This document shows positions 21,531-33,100 of a stretch of 64,000 bases of DNA, in pieces. Location: positions 19,216,492 through 19,280,491 of the forward strand of contig JANAVB010003400.1 in NCBI GenBank assembly GCA_029216955.1, given 5' to 3'. This DNA is from Iris pallida (lineage: Eukaryota; Streptophyta; Magnoliopsida; Asparagales; Iridaceae). The translations under genes were made by a program, and so were the position numbers. The notes under the pieces are model-generated. The model ran no database searches. It was not told the origin of the DNA and saw nothing but the letters and a program-made list of their open reading frames with translations. How positions within the stretch are numbered: the first letter of the stretch is position 1; every line of letters begins with the position of its first letter.

Positions 21531-22480
21531 ATTATTCGGCACATAATCAGCCTGGGAACTTGCTAATGGTAATTATCCCTATTGATTAGACAAATATTTT
21601 GGGGTCCAAAGGATGCTGCCACAAAATGAGTTGCTCACTCATGAAGGCAATCCGTAACAGACTTCTTACCAAGGATCAACTTGGGCGGATAGGAATCCAG
21701 GTGGCCTTGAACCACTTTGTGGCATGGGGTGACAAGGACATAGAGTAGACAAGTTATCATCCAAAATTCAAACATTGGAGGAAGCTTCCGCTGAAATTGC
21801 ACAATGTCTTGTGCACTTGAGTCTCTCTGTGTTTTGATCCCACTTAGTAGTAATAGTAACATAGATTACAGATAAGTAGGTACTGACTATGGTTGTCACT
21901 ATATAGAGGCAAGTGAGTTGGCGAGTACGAGCCGCACCAGGAATATCTTCAGGTTGTTCCACTAGACCAGTTGAGTCTAGTTTTTTGGCAAAAGCAGGAT
22001 GACTCATTAGAAAGTGGGTTTTCTATTTCCTTATTAAAGTTATAACTAAATGAGTTTAGATGAAAATGGCTAATAGTATGAGTTTGGTGATATATTATAC
22101 TCGATAAGTTGTTAATCCGAAGACAGTGAACAGAAAGAACATGTTACACTAATACTGCAACACATGTTCTTTTATGATGGATTTATACCTTTGAGTATGT
22201 TGAGGGATCATGACATAGTGCTAGATATATCACTGATGGGCTAAAACTACCAGAATTTATTCATTAGGGGTAGTGAATTAAGTCTGCGTTGATGATCAAA
22301 TTAGTTCGATTTTTGTACGATTTTTGTATCTTCAACTTAATCAGATGGAAACGCTTTTTCATATTTATTTGCATTTTGAGAAAATTACAAATAACCCATG
22401 TAGGCGTGAGTTAGTGAAGAGGATAATGAGCCAACACTCTAAATCACTTAATTAAACCCTCCCTTTTTATATATCTTTAT
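21531..22480. other. No recognisable gene
   Basis: Mixed-composition sequence. Short - strand open frames at 21635-21862 and 21768-22007 overlap each other in different frames and match nothing I recognise. Confidence 0.5.
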
Positions 22481-22499
22481 AGGCCATAGGAGCTTTAAT

Positions 22500-23060
22500 C
22501 ACTTTATAGGCTTGTGAGACCCAACAAACGCACACACACACACCCGTGATATGAAGGTCTGGACCCAACCACATATAGGGTGAGGGTCTGCCTCTATTCA
22601 GCCGTAGATATGGCCATGACTCCGACAGCAATGGACCTGTCCGTTTAACCTCTATGATGACTGGCTCTTCATAATGAAGACGGACATCCGCTCTCGCCAT
22701 AGACGACGAACAGTTTGTTGCCCAGCTCTTAGGGTGATCTCTTATTATAAAGGAGGACTTCTTCAACAATCACCTAGGGACCCGTTCACTATCCCCATTT
22801 AATGGGGGGATAGGACAGATGCCATAAGCCTGCGTCCATTCGAGACGGTTGACCTTCCCTTTACCCAACCCTGGATCGAGTACACCAATGTCAACGCGAG
22901 AGTTATGGGCCAGCCTCGAACCCACCCATCTCCCATGAGAGGCCGCTCTCTTTCGCACACGCATGGACTTCAAGGCCCTAGGGGCAGCCGCCATGCTAAT
23001 TGTCCCCTCCTTTCCTGAAGCCCTCTTTCCTTTTCCTTTACTCCGATCAACAACCACCCA
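22500..23060. other. GC-richer block, possible organelle-derived insertion
   Basis: About 560 bp that differ in texture from the AT-rich flanks: balanced base use, intact CpG sites, and no TE-type terminal motifs or target duplications that I can see. It reminds me of intergenic plant mitochondrial DNA, but this is an impression and not a match I can prove. The two - strand open frames here (22467-22769, 22770-23057) are uninterrupted but unrecognised. Confidence 0.3.
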
Positions 23061-24902
23061 TCAGATGGATCGATCGTTCAAGAAATATATATTATATATT
23101 GCCTATGAAGCCTATAAAGGTATGTTTATATATATGTAAGTAGAGGGAGAAAAGAGTAGAATATAAGTCTCTCATATTTCTTCTTCCCTTTCTCTTTGAA
23201 GAAAGAAAAGAGATAAGGAAATCCTCGAACATTTAAGATCGGGGGATACAAGTTAGCAAACAAGGTGCAGGTTGGGGTGAATATTAGGGGTATATGAGTT
23301 AGAAACGCATTGTTGTATGCACACGAGGAGTTGCATTCCGATACTTAGGGCAATTGAAATATCACTTTCTATCGTATGCTAGTTTGTCGACTCATGTATA
23401 GTATTGTGAGAGTCGATTTGCTTGTGTATTGTATCATGTATTGCATATCGTATTGTTTATCATTTGATAGTAATTCTAAGAGTTTAGGTCTATAGTTCCA
23501 GAGACATTTAGGAACAGATTTAATATAAATTTCTTATAATTTCTATCTCTTTCATATTTACAAGTCGATCTAGTTCTAGAATTCAGATTCTTAAGTATAT
23601 ACATGACTCTTAAGTAAAAAATATATAGTATCTATAATCATATATGTATCATATTGGATGATAGTATACTTAACGAAATAGTAGTATGTCGTATCGTAAA
23701 TATGTATCGTGTATCATAAAATACTAGCATAGGTCTTATTTGATGGAAAATTAATGATTTGCCATGTTTACTAATATTTACTAACAAGGTAGTCCTATAG
23801 GTGATGGCAAATATCCGTAATTGCTTCAGTTGGTGCAGCTCCCTTCATCATTCGTATATATTGTTCTAAAACTCCTGTCGTGCACACCACCTTTCGCCAT
23901 TCGTATATATGGACCTAAACCTCCCGTCGTCGTCGTTTATATGGTTCTAAAATTTAGAAAGATGCCTAAACTATCTTTTGTATTTATTTTTAATAAATCA
24001 AAACTTTTATTTAATGTTTCCAGATTTTGTTTTCTACTTATTCGTAGATAAGGATCTATCTATATGATTTCTTGGTATATATTAAATGGAAATGAAATAC
24101 ATTTTATATTGACAATTTTATAGTATGTCGTATATCGCATGTCCATGAATAGATTTCGAAAATAGCTCCATTTTAGGTATTTTCCTTACAATGTTTGCAT
24201 TTTTGACACCGGCAACAAGAATTTCCTGGCCCCATCCTTGCGTGTAGCCATGTGTATCCTTGTAATTTTACAAATACTTACCATGACTATGTGGTTGAGC
24301 TTGTGTAGCCACGTGCATCCTTGTAAATTACAAATATTTACCATGACTATGTGGTTGAGCTTGTATCTGGATGTTAACAAACTCAATAAATACAAAGAAG
24401 GAAAGTATCATTGAAATCTTATAATATGTGCTAAAAAGGAGTACAATAACCTTCATCCGACTAATATTTTACAATTTACAAGAAACACAAGTGTGAGACA
24501 GAGATGGGAATGTGTGTTCTGTTGCACATGGATGCACTCGGCAAATTTTAGTAGGGAGAACTTTCCACATATCATGGAATAAAATTAGTCATTCAACAGA
24601 TGGTAAATCAACTTCTACATAATATTTTTTTTGTTTTACTTTTTTACTTCAAAGAAGTTCAGAACATACATAATAGTTATCATTAGTTAAAACTCCAAGT
24701 TACAAGTTAAGCATTTATAGATGCGAACTGAAAACAAATGATTAAAAATCTGTATCTTTATTAAACTATATAATGATCCTAAGTGATCCGAGTTGGTTGG
24801 GCTCTATATGTGGACCTCATGGTATGAACCCAATTGCCTTCATCTAGTCACAAAGCTTTATCTGCAGAGGTGAGGCGTCAAGGGAGGAGACTTCTGTATA
24901 CG
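23061..24902. other. AT-rich non-coding, with a 61-bp tandem duplication
   Basis: No gene is seen. Around 23390-23720 there are many interspersed GTATCGTAT-like words. A near-perfect 61-bp tandem duplication lies at about 24242-24364 (gtagccaygtgyatccttgtaa...accatgactatgtggttgagc). Confidence 0.6.
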
Positions 24903-25169
24903 GAGTGCTAGATTTGAATGTAGGTTTTGAATGAATGTCCCCCTAGATGTAAGCAGAACCAGTAGCCTTTCATGTCAAGGAGATTTCAGTGCCTAAGGAG
25001 GAATGAAGGGCTTCCAGGTTAATGGAAGGAAGTTGAGAGTCGGACTAAGTATAAGAGTGCTAGATTAGGATAGAGGTTTTGTATGAATGTCCCCCAAGAT
25101 GTAAGAAGAACCAGTAGCCTTTCATGTCAAAGAGATTTCAGTGCCCAAGGAGAAGCATTAAGGGCTTCC
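24903..25169. repeat. Imperfect direct duplication, units of about 115 bp
   Basis: Units 24903-25015 and 25054-25169 share gagtgctagat, tgaatgtcccccyaagatgtaag and agaaccagtagcctttcatg, with a 38-bp spacer. They differ at several sites, so the duplication is old. No coding sequence. Confidence 0.75.
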
Positions 25170-27127
25170 ATCACCATCAAATCAATCAACCTTCTCCAGT
25201 GAGAATGGACTTGATTAAGGAGGAAAAAGATGCTTATAAAAATTGAAGCCGAAGCCTGGGTATCTATCAACAATAGAAGGACCTTGTCGTGATACCTAAA
25301 AGGCTAGTTAGCCGGAGGTTACCCTTTTTATCACAGTTCAATCTCATGCAATTAAGGAGCAATGCTTTTTGCATTCAATGTCCACTGATTTTGTAGGTAG
25401 AGGTGGAGGGTAACCCTACAAAGCTGTTACCTTGTAAGGGAGAATGACCTCTGGAGAGATTGAAGAGATGAAAGCTTATGACCGTACAAGAGTGAATAAG
25501 CCTGTGGAAGACATGGTCTTGGGTCCATTTGAAGTAAGTAGTTCTATAAGAGCAAATAAGCCTATGGAAGACCTACAGTTGGGTTGAATTGGAAAATGGT
25601 TGATTGAACTCAAGTTACCAGCATAAAACTAAATACCTAAGGCTTTCTGACTGCTGGCTTAGGGTTCTGTCATTTAAGGTACAATAAGCAACTTAACTTC
25701 GGATAAATATATAGAAATACGTTTGCAACAAAAAGGTAGAACTTCTATTATTGTTCTAGTGAATACTATTTACTAAATCCTTCCTTACAACTTCCACCCT
25801 CTCTCTGTCAAGGTCTAACTTTTATTGCCATGTTCCCACGATATGTCACTAATGCATTACCTTCTCCGCATATATCTCGCATTGATCGCATCCCAAGGAC
25901 GGTGCGGAGGTATTTCACAATTAGAGATCGTTAAAAGGAAAGGACAATCTGTTAGTTTTTAATGAGCTAGAAAGCTTCTCTCTTTGGTTGATGGTCTCTT
26001 AAATCATTTCGCTTCCAAGTTCATGTCAAGAGTCAGTATCCTTATCAACACCAAGGAATAGAAATAAAACAAAATGCTGATCTCTTTATTATCATTTCCA
26101 GGTAAGCCATGATATTTAAACTCCAAAATTAAAGGATGGGACTCAAAGCTACAGAGGTCAGTCCAAGGTTGTGGCCCGCAGCGAAACAGGAATACATCCA
26201 GTTTAACTTCCGAAAGAAAAGGCACATGCAGTGAAGAGAAAATATGCACCATGCCACCAATATTTCAAATTAGAAAAAGGTATTGTGGGGCCAAGGTAGA
26301 GACTATAGGGTTCAGGGAAGACACCAGTTCTGCCATACTCATTGACCATTTCTATTGTTGTACATGAAAGACCATACAGCACATGGTTTTATTACATTAT
26401 ATAAAATTTTAGCTAGGAATCATATTTTTTGTGTCTATCAATGCCACTCCTGAGTCCTGACCAAATATTATGTAGGTACCATCCAGAAAAGCTGACGAAC
26501 AATTACCTGTGGACTATGGTTCAGGTTCATCTGAACTGTTGAACCAGGATGGTGTTTGACAACCCGTGCAAGATGTTTATAATCTTTATACTGGATGAGC
26601 TCATAAAAGCACACATTACTTAAGTATCTACTTCAATATCTAGAAGGATCTAATGTGCTGATTAAAACAAAGAACAGACAAATACATAATTTACTTGAAA
26701 TATTGAGGAGATATAGGAGAAGTTTGTCACTTCTGATCTTAAGAGGACATGCAAGAAATCCGCAAGAACCTCTCACTATCTGCGACAAGGCAGCTGCATG
26801 TCGTAAATCAAAAGGTCAGGTAAGCATGGTTTCCTGAAACACCAATTGTTATCTAATATGTTGAGCACTGAAATAATATGTAACAGTAAAAAAAGGAATG
26901 GGAGGACTTTACGATGTTGTACTTAAATAGACATCCACTGAATTTTAGACCTCAATTATTAAGAACAGACAAGTTGTACTTCTTTTTATAATTTGTACAC
27001 TTCAAAAGAAGAACAGATGTGCAGGAATAAACAATTTGATACAAAGTTATTATGCATGGGTCGACATTATGCACCAAAATTTCAAGTCTAAGTAATTATT
27101 TTGTTTAACCACTAAATATAAATGTAC
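25170..27127. other. Downstream of exon 6; expected 3' exons not found
   Basis: If the host gene continues leftward this is intron 6. I looked on the - strand for an exon in phase 0 resembling the family's C-terminal third and found none. A - strand open stretch at about 26497-26640 ends at a good donor (CAG|GTAATT) but matches nothing I know. A GATAGTGAGAGGTTC segment near 26770-26784 has the wrong phase. Confidence 0.45.
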
Positions 27128-27199
27128 CTTGAGAGCTCTCCAATTAGAATACGCTCGGAATAAGATCCAAAAGAACGGTATATTCGGCAGTGGCAAAAC
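27128..27199 (-). CDS. Host gene exon 6
   Basis: 72 bp after acceptor TACTTTTTAG, ending CTCAAG with donor GTACAT. It encodes VLPLPNIPFFWILFRAYS and NWRALK, phase 0 at both ends. It is the last exon I can place. Confidence 0.86.
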
Positions 27200-30100
27200 C
27201 TAAAAAGTACTCAAAAAAGTATAGAAATCATAATTCTAGTGGTGGTATATTTTCTCTCAAAACTTACCAGGTAAAAAATTACAAATTACAACCTACGAAA
27301 CTCATATGCAATCATGTTTTACTGCCAACTTTGATTAGTATGAAAATAAAGGTCAGGCCTTGAGCCCAATATGTCTAAAAGTTAAAGATACTATACTATC
27401 ATTAGACAAATTATATAAGATTATCTTGCACGGATATACTTCAATGGTGAAAGGACCAACTCCAAAAGATAAGTCAAAAACAGAATCCTGTAAAGAGTGG
27501 AAAAAACAAGGATACTAAAACTTTTGAGATATAAAAATAACTAGTTAAAAAAGCGGTTAATGATGCAACAATTAAGTCAAATGATGATTTTATGTAGGAA
27601 GTTTGAAATTAAGGAGGGATAAAAGATACATATAAGCTTGATAAGAGTAAGGAAAGGATAGAGACCTAGTTGATGTCAAATGTACTAAGAACAAAAAATA
27701 AAAAGTACTGATAAAATAAGATCTTAGAGACACATGGAGGACTTAAACTCACAAGTCATTTAATGAGACAACACAGGAGTAACTAATATGAAAAGAATAA
27801 GTGAATTAAAGGTAGTAAATATTGTTGTTGTAAAAGTAGGGTGTTTACAACAAGTATTTCTAAGAATCACTTTGGCTTTAGCGTAAAATAGGTTTACAAA
27901 ATTCTACCAATTATCGGGAAATTAAGCTTAGGAGTCATACATTAATTAAGACTTAGGAGACTTATTGAGCGAAGACTATAAGAAGGGAAACATCGTATTT
28001 CTAAGAATCAATCTGGTTTTAGCATAAGAGAGGTTTACTATGGAAGGAATCTACTTAAAGAAGATTCAAGGAAATATTTTGAGAAAATAAGAAATAGTTG
28101 CATAGGATTTTCATCAAGGTAGACAGACATGATAGAGTACCTAAAGAGAATATGGTGGAGACGAAACAAGTTTTATGTTGTTTTTGGATTATTGAAGATG
28201 TGAATGGCGTTGCAACTACTGTGAAAAAATTGGTGGAGATACATCTCAATTTCCTTACTATGGGGGCCTATGTTCAGGATGACTACTAAGCTATTATCTC
28301 TTTGTGCAAGTTATAGATGAACTTAATAGATAAAATGGTGTTACATGATGACACTGGCAAAGGGTTAGATTTTAAATGGAAACGTTAAGGATGTTTTAGA
28401 ATCTAAAGGTTTTTAAATTAGTTGGACAAAAACAGAGTATATAAGATGTAGTTCTAGTAAAACATCTACGCAAAATAAAAGAAAATTCCATATTGGTACT
28501 AAGGGATATCTAAGATGGACTATTTCATTAGCTAAAGCAGTTATTCACCGTGATGGAGAGATTGGAAAGCATGTTCATAAAATTAATAGGACAAAAATCA
28601 TGGTATATAAGATGTAGTTCTAGTAAAACATATATGCAAAATAAAAGAAAAATCCATATTGATACTAAGGGATATCTAAGAGGGACTATTTCGCTAGCTA
28701 AAGTAATTCACCATGATGGAGAGTTTGGTAAGGATGTTCATAGAATTAATGTAGGACAGCAGAAGTGGAAGAATGTTTTTGAAGTGCTCAGTGTTCAAAG
28801 GATACCCTTGATGTTGAAAGAAAATTGGAAAACCCTATGACGGCAATAAACCATCCATGTTTTATAAGATATGAGCGTAGTTGTAAGTGGGAATGTTGGG
28901 ATGGATGAGTGGCAATACACTGAAATGAAATAAGACATCAGGCACGCGTGGTAAGTTAGAGATGGCATCAAGTGAGGATAAGATGAGAGAATGGCTGAGA
29001 TGGTTTGGCATGTGCTACCTACAGTTGAATCAGGCTGAATAGAGGTTATCAGTTAAATGACTTGCTATGGCTAGGGCTAGATCTAAGAGACTTGGAAAGA
29101 GGTGGTGAAAAAGGATATAGCTTTTGCCGGTGTCGGCAAGGTGGCAAAGGTTAAATTACTAGAGTTATTACCCGGTCAGTCCGGGACCATAGAACAATTA
29201 ATTGGATTACTAGCCGAGTAATTGGACTATCATGTACAGATTTCCTTTTTTAAAAAATAATGAATAATTCTTGTAAATAAGAAAACTTGAGTATAAACAG
29301 AAGACCAACTATATGACGTAACTTTATTTAACAATAACAATTATGAAACGACAATAATAACTTTATTTGAATACCGAACCGATGGCAAACATAATAAATA
29401 AAAAGAAGATTGATAGAAAGTGCTTAAATTTGACAATAAAGAACCAACAGAGGAGAACAAAATTAAAAGAGTAAGAGAATTAGAATCTAGATATTCAACA
29501 ATATTATAAATAAAACCATAGAAGAGAAAAATATATTAAATTAGTATTATTTTATTTGAAAAGAAAAGGTAAAGTGGAAGTGGGTTGTGATGGCTTCTTT
29601 GAAATTTTATGGATTTTAGTTCTGTATCTTTGGGTTTGTACCAACCAAATTTTAAATCTGACCCACAAACCAATTAAACATGCACATTAACAAAATCCAG
29701 CCCGATTAAGTTTGTTGAGCAGGTAATCGTCCTAACCGATTATTCAACCTGAGTACAAGACTTTCTACCGTAGTTTACAGTATCGTCCAATAACGATCCG
29801 ATACGGATACGGCCGATAGCAATACGGTTTGGCATGTCCCTATCCTATACTGACAGATACCGATATCGATATATACCGACATTGGGGGCCTCTTTTTCAG
29901 TCAATTCGACAAAAAAATTGAATGAAAAAGACCAATTAGCAAGGGTGCACTGTAAAGGCATAGTAAGGTTTGTAAACGCATATAAAAGAAAGAAAACTTA
30001 TCTATCATATGTAAACCAATCGGCAAGGGTAGCTAATATTTCATTTAATTCCAAAATTACTAAAAAAAACAACACAAAAAATACTTAAAATTATGCCTAA

Positions 30101-33100
30101 ATATATAAAATATTTTTTCCCAAAATTTTAATATTTAATTGTTTTCCGATACCAAAAAATCCGATACTCCAATCCAAAACCGCCTATACTGTCGATACCG
30201 CCAAACCCGATACTCATAGGAAGGGTCTGATACTGATTCTGGTACCGATAGTGCGACCCATTGCTTTAATCAGACGTAGGCCATTACTGATTACTCGGGC
30301 AAGCACTCAGGCAAATAATATGATTTCAATAACACTTTTGAGTGTCGGAGATGGAGATAACCCTTAACAAAGCTGGATGGAAGAAATGGATTCATGTAGC
30401 CTAAAACTTTTTTGTTGTTTTATCTAGTTCATAATGATGTTGTGCATGACTTTGTAGCACTCCATGGTTCAATTTGTTTTGAAACTACTGAACTGCACAA
30501 AATAGCATCCGCTTCGTAACTTTACACAACTTCACTTCTTAGAAGCAGAAAAAAAACACTTGTGCACATTTCTTGTCTGTCAGTAGATGGCATTTACAAA
30601 AGAAACATGAAAATTGGAGGGGGTGAACTTGAGGCTTGATTAACACAGTTCTACAATTCCATTTTTATCATTTTCCTCTGGAATAGTGGAGGTATCCAAA
30701 TGTCAGGTTAGGGTCTTCCAATTCTGTGATCCATTGGTCATGTTAAAGTCTTCTTAAGCAATAATATGAAGTATTCAGACTTGAGAGAACAAAATATAAA
30801 GTAGCTTCAAATGAAATGCATTAGAACAAGTCAACTGCAGTTGAAAAGGAAACTATAAAAACTTATATAATGGTATTCTTATACGGATACAAAAAATATG
30901 GAAGTTCTTTACAAAACAACATTGCTCAAATAAAATGATTAACGGGCATATATTTGATAATATACTTACACTAAAAGCTGTCGTTGCGGGAAGCAAAGAG
31001 ATTGAACCATAGAAATATTTCTTATGATCTGCAGATCCCCTGTATTCCAGCATGGTGATTTATCAAATAACCGCAAATTTAGGCATAATATGGGATTCTG
31101 ATTTACTATATAACTAAAATGAAAGTAGTCACCTCATAGCAATGTGTCGCAATCTTCTACGCACAAGACGAGGGTTTAGACTGCAAGTTGAAAAGAGATT
31201 AGGCATACAACGAGAAGGTAAAAAAAAATGTTGAGAAGTTGGCTCAAGAATAACAGATTTCACTAAGCAAAGGTGAGTACAAGATATAGGAAAGAGTCGA
31301 CCTCCCTTCCGAGAAGCTTACTGATGTGGGACTAAACCAAGGCTAATAAAGACATAAAATGTACACAAAGAGAGCTATCTCCTACCCGTAACTTTTTTAA
31401 AGTAATAAATGCACAAAACAAAGTCTACAAGTATGTACACCATGTTATTTCATAAATGAAGCACATGAAATTCTGGATTTATATTGAAAAAACACTTGCA
31501 ACACTGGCAGCCCTTATAGATGGTTTAAGGCTGTTTTGGTCACTTTCACATAAAATCCAATGGATACAAAAGGATAATGAAAAAACCTCAATTATCCCCT
31601 TTTTACTTTGTATTGGTATGTGTAAAATGTTAATATAGGCCAATTCTAGATATTTGACACAATTAGCTATTGACTGAACACTATAATATTTAGATGTTTC
31701 AAAGAATATTGAATTGAGATTGAACCTTAATGGAGAACTAAAAGATATATAAAGAGCTAGTCAATTAGCAAAAGCACAACACCAAAGCCATTATATATAC
31801 TAAATCTTTTGTGCTAACTACATTTCTCCAGTTAGCTCTATTGAGAATTTTCTCCCAACTAACACAAATCAATATCAAATGTCTCCAGCATTAGCTACAT
31901 AGAACATTTTTCTCCAGTCAACTCTATTACGTACCTCCTGAATTGCATACAAGAATACAAAATTGTTGATGAATATCTTTTGATATAAGCAATAACAAGT
32001 AGTATAGGCACTACAAAGTCGTAGGCTGAGCATCAGAGGTCACTTTTTAGGGCATAGGCCTAACATGAGCAGCTTAGTTGAAGTCATAGGAAAGAGGACA
32101 AGAATAATGATATAATTATACTTAATTCTACCCCAATGAGCATGGACATTATCTGTTTTATCCAATAGTAGCTCAGAGATCAGATTATCCAACACTAGAA
32201 CTTCCAGCTAAGGGAATATAGAAAATGCAAAACAATGTACCTTCATCAGTATTACTCCATTTTTTCTACAAAAATATAATGTAGCACTATTTGTTTTATC
32301 ATTCTCTTGTTTAATCCCAAATTGGAGAGCCAACAAAGTGGTGGCTATCATCCTCTCCTTTAAAAATGTAATCACGCCACCTAATGAAATGTTGCATTGA
32401 GTCTAACCATTCCAAATCTCAACACTTTCCATGCTAGGCTTGACTTCTTGGAACCATTAAATATTTTACATACATGCCACTCTACACTCTACAGAAAGGG
32501 CTTCACCCTATTCAGTTGCTCCTTCGCTGCTTTTAACCAGTATCGTCCAATACCTCCAATACCGATCTGATACAGCCAATACCAATATGGTTTGGCATGT
32601 TCCAATTCGATACCGACCGATATCTATACCGACATTTTGGGTCGCTTTCCTACTCAATTCGGCAAAGAAATTTGAACAAAAAAGACTAATCGGCAAGGAT
32701 GTAAAAGCTAGTAAGGTTGTAAAAGCATGTAAATAAAGAAAAGTTATTTATTGTAGGTAAACCAATCAACAAGGATGACTATTATTTCATTCAAGTACAA
32801 AACTATTATGAAACAACACGAAAAATACTTAAAATTATGCCTAAATACCTAATATATGTTTTCTAAATTTTCAATAATTTATTAATAATTATTTGTTTTC
32901 CGATAACAAAATATTCAATACTCATTTCTGAAATCGCTGATACTATCGATATCGCCAACCCCGATACTCCTAGGAAGGATCTGATACCGATTCCAATACT
33001 GATACTGTGAACCTTGCTTTTAACATGCCTAATCACAAAGATATCTTTTACATACATGTCACAAAGATATCTTTTACATACATGCCACTCTGCAGAAAGG

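Larger units (their letters stand above)
27200..30969 (-). other. Host gene intron 5 (3,770 bp)
   Basis: Holds an RTE LINE remnant (about 27930-29130) and one TATCGG-repeat copy (29765-30262). The rest is AT-rich with nothing recognisable. Confidence 0.8.

Noticed and set aside
22467..23057. Two - strand open frames of 100 and 95 residues
   Set aside because: Adjacent, unrelated in composition to known proteins, one including a (GT)n-derived Cys-Val run. Kept only as a possible organelle-derived block.
26497..26640. - strand open stretch ending at CAG|GTAATT
   Set aside because: Good donor but no recognisable protein, no convincing acceptor and no partner exon.
26755..26800. Segment reading DSERFL on the - strand as a candidate exon 7 of the host gene
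   Set aside because: Neither nearby AG acceptor gives the required phase 0, and a stop follows after 13 codons.
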